Of a DNA stretch of 64,000 bases, positions 44,331 through 54,161 are shown in pieces. The position numbers and the translations under genes are program-made. Origin of the DNA: UBA1141 sp963665155. GTDB taxonomy: Bacteria; Chloroflexota; Dehalococcoidia; Lucifugimonadales; UBA3495. The notes below the pieces were generated by a model. The model was not told the DNA's origin. It did not search any database and saw nothing but the letters and a program-made list of their open reading frames with translations. The stretch is taken from NCBI GenBank assembly GCA_963665155.2, contig CAXXFI010000002.1:1585218-1649217 (forward strand), given 5' to 3'. Every line of letters starts with the position of its first letter. The stretch's first letter is position 1.

Positions 44331-47184
44331 CGGCTGGCAACTATCGAATGCACAGCCTTTTCGATTCCTTCAGAAACATTTCGCCAAGCGCTATCCTTGT
44401 CTTCCCACAGAGACAGCGCTTTTGCATCTTTGGGAACTTGCAGGTCTCCGAACGGAGCGGACTGCCAGTTCACATCCCGAACAATGACGGGAACCACTTT
44501 CGCCTCGCCTGCTTTGTGACGTTCCATGGCCCTTTTCATTTCTATTTCGTAGCAATAGTCTGAAGCTATGAAGTCCGCACTCACCAACAACAAAATAATG
44601 TCCGTTCGTTCCAGATTCTCGTCAATAGCCTGCTTCCAGTCGTCCCCGGCTTCGATTTTCCGGTCGTGCCAGGATTGAATCAGTCCACGCCGGTGCAGAA
44701 TCTTAAGGTGGGTTTCCATCTCGTCCCGTAACCGCTCGTCCTTATGGGAATAGCTATAGAACAGCCGGAGCGCACTTCTCACAGTCCCAAGCGCATGCAG
44801 GTTGTCTCGTGCCCCGTCTATGTCCACACCGTTTAGTAACTCCTCGACATCCAATTCGAGTATTCTATCCCCAAATACCTCATGGAACTTCCTAATTCCT
44901 TCTGTCTCTAAAACACGAAGTTTTTGGTAGGGCACCAGAAGGTCAAGGCGCTCTGGGACCGGAACCATTTCCTTTGGCTCGAAATTGAAGCTTGAATTAA
45001 TGCTCTCAAAATCCGAACGGATCACCGCCAACAAATTACGCCGACTGCCTGGTGGACCTGAAACTGAGACGAACACCTTCTTGTCTGGTACATCGGCTTT
45101 GACAATCGCTCGGCTACCTTCGAACTCAAGGATTACACCTGTCCGCCATCTCGCGAGGCCCACACTCAAGCTATGCGTGCGAACTATGAACCGCGGAAGC
45201 AAGCCTTCAGGGAGAATCGGATAATCGTATTGGAAACTCAGACATTCCAGCGCCTCTGACGCTGTTGCCTCCGGCGGCTCTTGCTTGTCAAGCAACTCCG
45301 GAATCAAGTAACGTCCGTCATCCTCAAGGAAGTTAAAGCACAATTCGAACTTTTGCATCAGGTCGAAAAGAAAGCTGTGCCGCTCCAGTGGATACGCATT
45401 CTTGTCCAGGATTTTCGAAAGATCCTGTATGTTCAGCTCGCCTTCATGTTTAGCTAAATCTGCGGCGTTGAGAATCTTATATATCCCGTTGGTGACCCAA
45501 TGCGGGTTCAGCACATGCATATCCCGGAGCCGAGGGTCGTCTTTGTAGTTCAGCGCGATACCCAGGCTGTGCAGATAGAATGCGAGCGACTCTTGCGCTT
45601 GCCCATCGGATTCGCCGTTTTGCGCGCATACTTCCCGGAATTGATCAAAGGATATATAGTTCTCGTTCCGACTTGCCATGTCTCCAAGCCTGTCTTTGAT
45701 GGCAAACCAACTGGAGGGGAACGGATCTCGGAGGTGCTCCAACTGGTCTGTCTCGCGTTCTATTGACCGTCGAAGAGCTTCTATTCCAACGGGACCTTGT
45801 TCGTCTTGCTCAGTCGGGTCGGAGCAATCGGTGAAAATAAAATCACGAATGGCCGGAAATTTGTTTCGGAGGCCACTACGATTAAGATCGAATGGTTGCT
45901 CCTTTATCTTGTTGAGTACGACGATGACGGGCGAATCCTCAGCGAAGCTTTCGATCAGTCTTAACCAGTATTCAGCGTCAGCGTCTTCGCCACCTTCCCG
46001 GCCATTGAGCACGAGCAAGTAGAGGCTTCGCTGCGTCAAGAAGAACTGGTGCGTCGCATGCATGATCTCCTGGCCGCCAAAATCCCAGACGTTCAAGCGA
46101 ACTTCTTCATCATCATCGAGACGGAGTTCACTGGGTGATCCGTATTCCGTCCGTTTTCTTCTCATCCTTGTCAAACCGGTCGTGAACCAGTCGATTGACC
46201 AGAGAGGTCTTTCCAGCAAACCCGCGGCCGACCAAAATTAGCTTGGCCTCATTTAACGGCTGCCGTCCTACCTGTATCCGGAAATAATATTCGAATATGT
46301 CTGCAGGTTTGACGCGTCCATCTAACTCCGCATGCCAACCTAGTCCTAGAACCTCAGGCGGAACACCCAGGAATCCGTTCCCTCCAAGGTACAGCTCCCT
46401 TAAGGATGCAAGTTCCCTGATTGAACCCGGTAGGTTATTCAACCCAGTTGGGCGATTAGGGGAACTCAGCGTAATCAAACCACCCAACCACGTGCGGCTT
46501 GCAGGCGACCAATCCAGAATTACAAGATCTACCAACGATAAATCTAAAACTTCAAGCTGACTCAATTGGCTGATCCATTCGGGTATAGTCTCGATTTGAT
46601 TCCAAGCTAAGCTCAATCGCTTAAGAGCAAACAGCTTAGATAGGCTCTCACGCAATTCTGAAAATGAGTTCTTCCCGAGAAACAAAATTTCGAGCCGAAT
46701 CAAATTACCCATCGACCCAGGTAATGATCCAATGCGGTTATCCGAGAGGTAGAGATAGCGTAGCTGTGTCAGGTTCCCGATGGACTCCGGCAGCGACACA
46801 ATCTGGTTCATATACAACTTAAGCGTTTGCAGATTTACTAAATTCCCGAGGGACGCCGGCAAGGTCGCCAATTGATTGTTATTAACGTCAAGTTCATTTA
46901 GTTTGTCCAGATTACCGATGCTCTCTGGTAGGATTGTCAGCGAATTGATACTGAGATCCAGTATATGTAGGTTTTCTAGGTCGCCAATAGAATCTGGCAA
47001 CGTTCTCAAACCGGTTCCAGCCAGACGAAGCTCCCGCAAATTTAGTCAATTGCCCGATTTCAGCGGGGAGTTCGCCTAGGCGATTGAAAGTCAACACTAG
47101 GACTTCTGTGTCCTCACGGGCGGCTCGCCTGATTACAGTAAGCAGCCCCCTCTGGGTGCGAGCGCGGGATCTAATCGTTGCCAT
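44327..47184 (-). pseudogene. LRR-ROC-COR-TIR (ROCO) protein, two frameshifts
   Basis: Three frames make one protein of about 952 residues. Frame 1 (47184-47040) has AAREDTEVLVLTFNRLGELP, breaking in AAATTT near 47038; frame 2 (47039-46128) has about eight 23-residue leucine-rich repeats (LPESIGNLDKLNELDVNNNQ) and the P-loop VGRGFAGKTSLVNRL; frame 3 (about 46130-44327) has the Roc switch NVWDFGGQE, NKI, a COR region, and a C-terminal TIR domain (LFYSYSHKDERLRDEMETHL, SDYCYEIEMKRAMERHKAGE with a candidate catalytic Glu). Removing one base at the first break and restoring two at the second (ITQ-W-ELRLDDDEE) gives 953 codons with stop. Predicted GTPase sensor with a TIR effector, possibly immune; inactive unless the shifts are sequencing errors. 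Confidence 0.85.
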
Positions 47185-47646
47185 ACTTCCGTCCATTAAA
47201 CTAGATGCGCTGTTTTGTCGAGTATTTGATCAAAGTCTAAATGGGTAACCCTGGGAGAAATACATACTCTGCCCCACCGCAGTCACAAAGTCTCTTCAGT
47301 GTACCCAATCTTACACCCATTCTGGTGAGGATGCACTTGACTGCATTTCGCGTCTACAAATTAAAGATGGCGCAGAGCCAGATAGCTTCGTTGCTCTTGC
47401 AGCCTTCTCAAATTCAGATATTTCCCGCGGCTACGTCCAATTTCGATGGAAGTGTCGTCCCACGCCTGGGCACTGGTAATTACCTTGAAGCTATCGTATA
47501 CGGATGCTACACTAGAACTGATCGAGCCGAATTGGCCTCTTTTTTCAACTTTTTGGGTTATTTCTCCGCAGTTTGCTACGAAGCCTACCAACCGGGTTAA
47601 TAGCCTGGTCCAATCAACTTGGTCCGACAGGAAAGCAATTTTCGAA
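47185..47646. other. Intergenic region, no gene
   Basis: ORFs here (47241-47600 plus, 47361-47780 minus) are not protein-like. Promoters for the ROCO gene and the PAC2 gene probably lie here. Confidence 0.45.
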
Positions 47647-48549
47647 ATGAGCCACCTAACGATAATTCGTGAACCCGAAGTAGACTTGGAATGCCTTATC
47701 ATCGCCTTCGGTGGTTGGGCAGACGCAGGCGAGAGCGCCACTTCCGCAATCAAGTTCATGCAGCGGCAACTCGGGGCCAAGAAATTCGCGGAGATCGATC
47801 CCGAGGAATTTTACGACTTTACCCAGACCCGGCCCTACACCACCCGTACTCGGGATGGCCGCCGCCGGGTTCAGTGGCCGGAAAATGAGTTCTCATACTG
47901 GGTTGGGCCGGACTCGTCCAAAGGGGCCATGACGTTTTTAGGCGTCGAGCCCAACCTTCGGTGGCGCACGTATTCAAAGACCATCATAGATTTGGCGGAA
48001 CAGCGCGGAGTCAAGAAGGTCATTCACGTGGGCGCCCTTCTGGACGCCGTGCCCCATACCAGGGATGTGAAGATCACAGGCACTTCCACCAATCCGGATC
48101 AACAAAAGATTCTGGAAGAAGCTGGTATTCATTCCTCCAACTATCAAGGTCCCACCGGGATCAGTTCCGCCATGATGGAAGCCTGCGCCAACCAGGGACT
48201 GGAATACTTATCTTTATGGGGGCATACCTCCCATTACTTGCAGGCCGCCCCCAACTACCGGATTGGGTACACCCTGACCAAATACCTCTCCAACATGCTG
48301 GGCCTGGATCTGGACCTGAGCGAGCTAAAGACCGCCGCTGCTACGTTCGACGAAGAAGTAGTCCAAGCCATCGCCAGGGACGATCAGCTTAGCGCCTACG
48401 TGCATAAGCTGGAAAGCCAGTACGATGAATCCATTCCGGTCACCGAGATGCCGGAGCCTGCGGAGATGGTGCGGGACTTGGAACAATTCTTGAGATCAGA
48501 GCAACGCCGAAGGCCGGGCGATGCGCCCTCCCAACCTCAGGCCGACTAA
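47647..48549 (+). CDS. PAC2-family protein
   Basis: 300 residues from ATG 47647 (AGGAAAGC upstream); the frame opens further upstream at 47446 without similarity. Motifs: DLECLIIAFGGWADAGESAT, VIHVGALLDAVPHTRDVKIT, GPTGISSAMMEACANQGLEY, LSLWGHTSHYLQAAPNYR. PAC2 proteins are related to proteasome assembly chaperones; bacterial members have no settled role and occur widely in Actinobacteria and Chloroflexota. C-terminal 40 residues are charged and disordered. Confidence 0.9.
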   Translation: MSHLTIIREPEVDLECLIIAFGGWADAGESATSAIKFMQRQLGAKKFAEIDPEEFYDFTQTRPYTTRTRDGRRRVQWPENEFSYWVGPDSSKGAMTFLGVEPNLRWRTYSKTIIDLAEQRGVKKVIHVGALLDAVPHTRDVKITGTSTNPDQQKILEEAGIHSSNYQGPTGISSAMMEACANQGLEYLSLWGHTSHYLQAAPNYRIGYTLTKYLSNMLGLDLDLSELKTAAATFDEEVVQAIARDDQLSAYVHKLESQYDESIPVTEMPEPAEMVRDLEQFLRSEQRRRPGDAPSQPQAD

Positions 48550-48716
48550 ATAAGAATATCGGTTGTCCCCTTATAGGTGTTCTCCGGAGCTAATTCCCCT
48601 GAGAGTTAGCCCCATCTTCCCCATCATGCCAGTCCCAGTTATACTTGGTTCCAATTCCTATGGCCCTATTTTCTAGCCCATTTTTTACTAGCCTATTATT
48701 TAATGGATAAGGACAA

Positions 48717-49562
48717 ATGCCTCCTAAGCTTGCTGCCAAGGCCCGGTCTAAATCCAAGGGCGTAAAGACAAAGGTCAGTGAGTTGGACAGCGCAGAACTC
48801 ATCAGCCAAGTCGGCGAGGCTATACGCACCCTTACAATCGAATACGGTCCTTTCCAGGAAGAGCCGCGGCTGGAGCCAGCCCACGAGTTGGTTTTTACCA
48901 TTCTTTCCCAGCATACCTCTGACATCAACTCGGCCCGGGCATTCCAGTTGCTGTTGGAGCGATTCGGCACCTTGGATGCAGTGGCCAGCAGCCCAGTCGA
49001 GGCAATCGAAGAAGCCATCAGCCCCGGTGGATTGGCCAAAGTCAAAGCGCCCAGAATCAAGCAGGTGCTTAACATGATTCTGGAGCTCAACGGTTCGTTG
49101 GACCTGTCCTTCCTGCGGGAGATGCCCCTGGAAGAGGCTAAAGCCTGGCTCAGGCAGTTGCCCGGAATCGGCCCAAAATCGGCGGGGATAGTCCTGAGCT
49201 TTTCATTGGGCCTTCCAGCTATGGCCATAGACACGCATATTTTCCGCGTATCCCAACGCTTGGGTCTCATCGGCCCCAAGACAAACGTAGACAAAGCCCA
49301 CGAAATCTTGGAGGCGGCGGTCGAGCCCGACCAGGTGTATGCTTTCCACGCAGGCTTTATCAACCACGGTCGCCAAGTATGTACAGCACAACGACCCAAA
49401 TGCGGCGAATGCGTGGTGTCGATCAAATGCCCGTCCCGTGAAGAATTATCCGCGGAGAAGCAAACGGCGACCCGACCGAAAGCCATCACACCAAAGCGAA
49501 AACGTGCGGTGGTGCCTCATTCGGTGGTGCCTCATTCGATTGAAGCGGCGTCCAAATCATAA
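48717..49562 (+). CDS. nth: Endonuclease III (DNA glycosylase/AP lyase)
   Basis: 281 residues: HhH-GPD core with LVFTILSQHTSDINSARAF, LPGIGPKSAGIVLSFSLG (helix-hairpin-helix with catalytic Lys), AIDTHIFRVSQRLGL (catalytic Asp), and a [4Fe-4S] loop C-x6-C-x2-C-x5-C (VCTAQRPKCGECVVSIKCP). It removes oxidised pyrimidines. The N-terminal 25 residues are basic. The tail repeats VVPHS twice, from a 15-bp direct duplication at about 49509-49538. Confidence 0.93.
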   Translation: MPPKLAAKARSKSKGVKTKVSELDSAELISQVGEAIRTLTIEYGPFQEEPRLEPAHELVFTILSQHTSDINSARAFQLLLERFGTLDAVASSPVEAIEEAISPGGLAKVKAPRIKQVLNMILELNGSLDLSFLREMPLEEAKAWLRQLPGIGPKSAGIVLSFSLGLPAMAIDTHIFRVSQRLGLIGPKTNVDKAHEILEAAVEPDQVYAFHAGFINHGRQVCTAQRPKCGECVVSIKCPSREELSAEKQTATRPKAITPKRKRAVVPHSVVPHSIEAASKS

Positions 49563-49596
49563 CCAATACTCATCAACTCTTTTAGGAGACCAAGTC

Positions 49597-50628
49597 GTGA
49601 AAGTTGGAATTATCAACGTTACCGGTTACTCGGGTAGCGAGCTTGCCCGCATCCTATACCGGCACCCCGAAGTGGAAATCGCCTCGGTTACCGGACGCAG
49701 CGCCGCTGGTCAAAAGCTGGGCGACGTTTTTCCTCATCTGGCGGCCTTGGACTTGACCATCGCCCCGGAATTAGACGGCGATCTAGACCTAGCCTTTTCG
49801 GCCCTGCCCCACAAGGCCAGCGCCGAAGCGGTGATACCGGCCCTGGAACAGGGTCTCAAAGTCGTGGACATTAGCGCCGACTTCCGACTCAAGAGCGCTG
49901 AAGAGTACGAAGAGTGGTACGGCGTTCCGCACCAAGACCCCAATTATTTGGAAGAAGCGGTGTACGGACTGACCGAGTTGCACAGGGACGAGGTTAAGAC
50001 CGCAAGGCTGGTGGCCAACCCCGGCTGTTATCCCACCAGCGCTATCCTGGCCTTGGCCCCGGTAATCAAGCACGGCCTGATAGAACCCGACGTCATTGTG
50101 GACAGCAAGTCTGGGGTTTCCGGGGGAGGCCGCAGTATGAACATGACCAACCATTTTTCCGAGGTCAACGAGAACGTTTTCGCTTATGCTCTACAGGGCC
50201 ACCGGCACCTGCCGGAAATCACCCAAGAGTTGTCGGCCCTGACCGACGACGCTCCCAGCATTACTTTCCTGACCCATCTCATCCCCATGACTAGGGGAAT
50301 CCTAAGTTCCTGCTACGCAAAGCTAAAACCAAGCGTCTTAGATAACGGATCCGACCCTATCAAACACATCCGGGAGCTGTACCAGGAATACTATGCCGAC
50401 GACCCCTTTGTCAGGGTGACACCCGAGCCGCCCCAGACCAAGCAGACCTTGGGCAACAACCTGTGCCTGATCCACCCCACGGTGGACCTCCGTACTGGTC
50501 GCCTGATCGTAATAAGCTGCCTGGATAACCTGGTTAAGGGAGCGGCGGGGCAAGCCGTGCAGAACATGAACCTAATGTGCGGCTTCCCCGAGTCAGAGGC
50601 GTTGGAAGCCCTGGCGGTGTACCCCTAA
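49597..50628 (+). CDS. argC: N-acetyl-gamma-glutamyl-phosphate reductase
   Basis: 343 residues from GTG 49597, with TTTAGGAGAC upstream. VGIINVTGYSGSELARIL is the NADP-binding start, LVANPGCYPTSAILALAPV holds the catalytic Cys, and SGVSGGGRSMNMTNHFSEV and HRHLPEITQEL complete the type 1 ArgC signature. It catalyses the third step of arginine biosynthesis. No other arg gene is in the window. Confidence 0.95.
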   Translation: MKVGIINVTGYSGSELARILYRHPEVEIASVTGRSAAGQKLGDVFPHLAALDLTIAPELDGDLDLAFSALPHKASAEAVIPALEQGLKVVDISADFRLKSAEEYEEWYGVPHQDPNYLEEAVYGLTELHRDEVKTARLVANPGCYPTSAILALAPVIKHGLIEPDVIVDSKSGVSGGGRSMNMTNHFSEVNENVFAYALQGHRHLPEITQELSALTDDAPSITFLTHLIPMTRGILSSCYAKLKPSVLDNGSDPIKHIRELYQEYYADDPFVRVTPEPPQTKQTLGNNLCLIHPTVDLRTGRLIVISCLDNLVKGAAGQAVQNMNLMCGFPESEALEALAVYP

Positions 50629-50801
50629 ATGTCAGCGGGAACATGGAGGACGGAAGAGACAAGCGGACGGTAGCACACGGATATATTCTAAGAGCGTTCC
50701 GCCAACTGTCTTCATTCTCCAATTCTTTCTGGCAAACCAGCCTCCAAAGGCTAAAGAGCGCTGGCAGTACCCGATAGGGATGTAGTAAAATTGATATCTG
50801 T

Positions 50802-50879
50802 GCCCCGGTCGTCTAGCCAGGTTAGGACGCCACCCTTTCAAGGTGGAGATCAAGGGATCGAAGCCCTTCCGGGGTACCA
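50802..50879 (+). tRNA. tRNA-Glu (anticodon TTC)
   Basis: Acceptor arm GCCCCGG / CCGGGGT (one terminal G-U) with encoded CCA, D arm GTCTAGCCAGGTTAGGAC, anticodon loop CTTTCAA (TTC) closed by CCACC/GGTGG, and T loop ATCGAAG within AAGGG/CCCTT. All arms pair. An integrase gene starts 57 bp downstream in the same direction. Confidence 0.95.
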
Positions 50880-50935
50880 AATCGCAATTCTAGGCATGAA
50901 TTTAGCCAAATAGAGCCCCTGCTTATACCAACAGG

Positions 50936-51916
50936 ATGAATTCTGTTACCCACCTATTTAGTATTTCGGACGCTACCCGAGACTTCATAATCTCCCTAAA
51001 AGCCTCAAATCGGTACAAGCCAAAATACCTGGAAATGTTGGAGCAATCCCTAGCCTTTCTCGCCGAACATGCGGACCGAAACAACTGGCCGCCGGCGGAA
51101 GAGCTAACTACCTACCACCGTGAGGAATACCTCGCCGAGCTATCCTCACGGCCAAAGTGGTTCGGTAAAATGGGGAGCGGTCTAGTTAGTCAGTCCTACG
51201 TGGAAACTCAGTACCGGCGCTTGAAGCGCTTCTTCAACTGGATGAAGCAGAGGGGCCACATTGAGGAGAATCCCTTCGACTTGATTCCTCACCCGAGGAT
51301 AGATGAGAGGGTAATACCGACCCTATCCGAGCGAGAGCTGGCAATACTACTGAAGAACGTCGACCCTACCCAGTACTCTTCACTCGGCCGGAAGTTCTTT
51401 GCCACCCGGGACAGGGCCATGTTGATGCTCTTGATTGACACTCCAGGGCGAAGGGCTGAGCTTACCAGCTTGAATATGGGCGATGTGGATATCGACCAAA
51501 GGCGGATCCTCGTTTGGGGTAAGGGTGGGAGACAACGGTGGATGCACCTTGGCGCCGCCGCTGTCGAGGCCTTGTGGGATTACATTCAAGCCAGAATCCG
51601 TGTAGTCCGCCGGACTAAACCAGACGAACTGTGGGTGGATTCTCAAGGCATCCTTATGCACCAGAGCTGGCTACAATCGATGCTCCACAGGTTAGGAGAC
51701 CGGGCTGGCATCCCCGACCTTCACCCTCGCCACACCTTCGCCGTCAGCGCTCTCAGGTCCGGCATGCCAGAGCGATTGCTTATGATAGAGGCCGGGTGGA
51801 GGAAGATCCCCGAGACTTACTTCCGGACTTTAAACGAGGAAGATGCCGCCCAAGCGCACCGGCTAATCAGCCCGGCGGACAAGCTCGGGCGAAGTAGGTT
51901 GAAGTCCTACCCATGA
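50936..51916 (+). CDS. Tyrosine recombinase (phage integrase family, XerC/D-like)
   Basis: 326 residues: N-terminal SAM-like core-binding domain (KYLEMLEQSLAFLAEHADRN, YVETQYRRLKRFFNWMKQRG) and catalytic domain with DTPGRRAELTSLNMGDVDID (Arg I), WGKGGRQRWMHLG (Lys), LHPRHTFAVSALRSGM (HxxH/R box II) and AGWRKIPETYFR (Trp/His and nucleophilic Tyr). Box II reads HPRH, slightly unusual. Its place directly after tRNA-Glu, same direction, is the classical position of an integrase of a tRNA-integrated element. Confidence 0.9.
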   Translation: MNSVTHLFSISDATRDFIISLKASNRYKPKYLEMLEQSLAFLAEHADRNNWPPAEELTTYHREEYLAELSSRPKWFGKMGSGLVSQSYVETQYRRLKRFFNWMKQRGHIEENPFDLIPHPRIDERVIPTLSERELAILLKNVDPTQYSSLGRKFFATRDRAMLMLLIDTPGRRAELTSLNMGDVDIDQRRILVWGKGGRQRWMHLGAAAVEALWDYIQARIRVVRRTKPDELWVDSQGILMHQSWLQSMLHRLGDRAGIPDLHPRHTFAVSALRSGMPERLLMIEAGWRKIPETYFRTLNEEDAAQAHRLISPADKLGRSRLKSYP

Positions 51917-51917
51917 C

Positions 51918-52142
51918 ATGTACCGTCGGTGCATGGCGAGGGCTGAAGTTAAGGTGAAGGACCGGATGCACGTATTCCGGCGGACGTGGGCAGCGAACGC
52001 AGTGAGGCAAGGCGTGCCTAGACCCTATGTGCAGAGCCTGGCTGGCTGGTCAACGCCGACCATGATGGATGAGTATACGGCGGCCATGCAGGGTGAGGAA
52101 GCCGCAATTGAGGCGTTGCGGGACTTTGACCCTTGGGGGTAG
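51918..52142 (+). pseudogene. C-terminal fragment of a second tyrosine recombinase
   Basis: The 74-residue frame contains MHVFRRTWAANAVRQGVPRP and LAGWSTPTMMDEYTAAMQGE, i.e. the box II Arg, Trp and catalytic Tyr of another integrase, without the N-terminal two thirds. It follows the complete integrase gene by one base. Its last 22 codons form the left copy of a 72-bp direct repeat. Confidence 0.75.
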
Positions 52143-52148
52143 GGGATG
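52077..52148 (+). repeat. 72-bp direct repeat, left copy
   Basis: Starts ACGGCGGCCATGCAGGGTGA and covers the 3' end of the integrase remnant including its stop. The right copy at 53571-53642 differs at a single base (GCCGC versus GCGGC). The copies enclose 1.42 kb. Confidence 0.95.
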
Positions 52149-52466
52149 ACCATCGACCTCAAATCCTGGCTCCAAGACCAAGGCCTAAGCGCCCGGCAGT
52201 TGGCCAAGGAACTAGACGTGCCACGAACGACAGTAGGGGATTGGGTCTACAAAGGGGCCATCCCGTCGCCTGAGAGACAAGCATTGCTCGAGGCTTTCAT
52301 GGCAGAGCATTGCATCCACCACTGGGTGATCGAGACCGCCGCCGGACATGAGAGCCAGGGTGCCTGCCAGAAGTGTGGGGAGAGGCGGGTGTTTGAGAAT
52401 TCGTTTGATAGCAAACTATGGTTTGGGGCACCGGGGGCCGTGTTCCCGAGACAGCCTAGGAATTAG
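52146..52466 (+). CDS. Helix-turn-helix protein with C-terminal zinc ribbon
   Basis: 106 residues. LKSWLQDQGLSARQLAKELD, VPRTTVGDWVYKGAIPSPER is an XRE-like HTH; HHWVIETAAGHESQGACQKC then GERRVFENS is a likely half zinc ribbon (H, H, CxxC). It starts in the last bases of the integrase-remnant repeat (ATG 52146 within GGGGATG). Likely a small regulator of the mobile element. Confidence 0.75.
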   Translation: MTIDLKSWLQDQGLSARQLAKELDVPRTTVGDWVYKGAIPSPERQALLEAFMAEHCIHHWVIETAAGHESQGACQKCGERRVFENSFDSKLWFGAPGAVFPRQPRN

Positions 52467-52519
52467 GCGGGAGTATGACATCCCCTGATAGCGGTCTAGA
52501 ATCCTTCTGGAATAACCTG

Positions 52520-52672
52520 CTAGTATTACAACGACGGATCACAAAAAAGGGGCCTTGAGCACCTCTTCATGGCTGTTAGGCGCGTGGGCTGACAGCTTTG
52601 TGGTCTTGCGTTCCGCGAAGCGATTTCTGCCCCAAAACTGACCAATTTGAGAAAGCGTCGTTGTAATACTAG
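52520..52672. mobile_element. MITE-like element with perfect 17-bp terminal inverted repeats
   Basis: CTAGTATTACAACGACG at 52520-52536 is exactly inverted at 52656-52672, giving a 153-bp unit with no coding capacity. Size and perfect ends are those of a miniature transposable element; the mobilising transposase is not recognised in the window. Confidence 0.65.
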
Positions 52673-52794
52673 GGGCAAGACTGGGACGATGGACAACCGG
52701 GTGTTCAAGGTGATCTGGTAAGTGTCGGAGTAATCACCCGGGTAGTCTATTGTCTTGTGGCCAGAGGTCGGCGTCGAAAGAGGTGAATTACGAT

Positions 52795-53505
52795 ATGACG
52801 AAAATATAGGCTTCCGTCTGGGTTAGCCACCAGCAGTGGCTCGGTCATCTTCACGGAAGAGACCGTCCCCGAGGCTCTCCGCGGGGAGCACGCCCTTGCT
52901 CCCGGACGATGGGGGGGTAGCACCTATTCGAGGGCAGCGTGGGTTTTGTGAACCTGGCGACTGGAGAAGAGCAGAATATCTCCGCGCCAGAGCTCATCAC
53001 CATCGCACCGGAAGTACCGCACAGGTTGCGCTTCGAAGGTCCTTTGCGCTGCCGTATAGATTCTTTTCGACAATTGGATGGTGATTCAACAATGCCAACC
53101 CCGGGAACGGTGGTGCGCGATGAAGTCCGGCAAAGCTTTGAACGATGCGAGGCAGCGGGAGACTTTGCTCAGAAATTCTACGACATCTTCTTGAATTCCT
53201 CCACCGAGATAGGCCCGTACTTCGCACAGACTGACTTTGAGAAACAACGCTGGCTTCTTCGAGCAACGGTCTACATGATGGTCGCTCGTGATGTCTCCGA
53301 TATACATATGAGAGAAGCAGTGGACCGCATCGGCGAATCACACAGTCGAGCCAAGCTGGCTGTGTTGCCGAGACTCTACGAGTTGTGGCTAGACAGTATC
53401 TGTGAGGTTGTGAGATCAATGGACCCAGAGTGGGCAGATGAACTCGAGGATCATTGGCGTCTGCATTTGCGGCCTGGAATGCAGATAATAATGTCCGCCT
53501 ATTAA
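52795..53505 (+). pseudogene. DUF1971 (cupin)-globin fusion protein, frameshifted in the cupin part
   Basis: ATG 52795 with AGAGGTG upstream. The first domain is read in shifting frames: YRLPSGLATSSGSVIFTEET then VPEALRGEHALAPGRWGG, then from 52939 GFVNLATGEEQNISAPELIT and IAPEVPHRLRFEGPLRCRID, which is the DUF1971/TehB-type cupin order. Indels lie near 52808 and 52910. From 53092 the frame is intact and globin-like: VRDEVRQSFERCEAAGDFAQ, FYDIFLNSSTEIGPYFAQTD, and IGESHSRAKLAVLPRLYELW with a candidate proximal His. DUF1971 proteins such as YeaR respond to nitrate/nitrite stress, so an NO or nitrite role is inferred. Confidence 0.65.
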
Positions 53506-53570
53506 CCCTGGAATAACCGCAACCGCTCAGCAAAACTGAACACCAACGAAAACAACCGTCAGGCAATCAA

Positions 53571-53642
53571 ACGGCGGCCATGCAGGGTGAGGAAGCGGCA
53601 ATTGAGGCGTTGCGGGACTTTGACCCTTGGGGGTAGGGGATG
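53571..53642 (+). repeat. 72-bp direct repeat, right copy
   Basis: Second copy of the integrase-end repeat, here standing alone without the rest of the gene. It runs into a perfect 9-bp hairpin, TGCCCTAGC / GCTAGGGCA, at 53641-53666. Confidence 0.95.
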
Positions 53643-53708
53643 CCCTAGCATGATCCGGCTAGGGCAAGAAGAATAGGGGAGGTTGTGAGGTCACTAAACG
53701 GGTAACTT

Positions 53709-54161
53709 TCAGGTAGGGTTTTTTTTGGAACTGATGAATGCACCAAGAACATGACTCAAAAATATTCTCAGATCGTCATTCTCTGATTCTGTTTCACCAA
53801 TCCAGTATAAATTTCCAGTTCTTTCTCCAATGATTACATGAACAATGTATGATCCCTTAACGCCGATTCCGAAAACTCCTGAGACATCCTCACCTTCCCG
53901 AACCTCAAATGAGACAATAGTCGATAGCTGGACGAAGTTGAACATCGACTCCCCGCCCTGCGGCAATAGGGTAATATCCCTTATCCCGTCGGCGTTTAGC
54001 CAAACTATGTTGACAACATCTTCAGACTCCCGGATCCAAAACGCATCGGCCTCTCTGCCCGCACCGAAACTGACGGCCTCGTCCCATCTCCGCGGCAGGG
54101 TAGTACTGCCAAGACGCTCAAGTAATTCGTATATTTTTTTCTCGAAGGATTCAGCTATCAT
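53709..54161 (-). CDS. Hypothetical protein, third gene of a toxin-antitoxin-like operon
   Basis: 150 residues, starting at ATG 54161 that overlaps the stop of the previous gene (TGATG). The protein begins helical (ESFEKKIYELLERLGSTTLP) and then has beta strands and a GRTG-like turn (GVFGIGVKGSYIVHVIIGER, TGNLYWIGETESEND). No signal peptide. Family not recognised. Translational coupling suggests function together with the preceding gene. Confidence 0.75.
   Translation of the reverse strand: MIAESFEKKIYELLERLGSTTLPRRWDEAVSFGAGREADAFWIRESEDVVNIVWLNADGIRDITLLPQGGESMFNFVQLSTIVSFEVREGEDVSGVFGIGVKGSYIVHVIIGERTGNLYWIGETESENDDLRIFLSHVLGAFISSKKNPT

Noticed and set aside
53641..53666. Terminator at the perfect 9-bp hairpin
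   Set aside because: There is no T-run on either strand; I treat it only as a structure next to the direct repeat.
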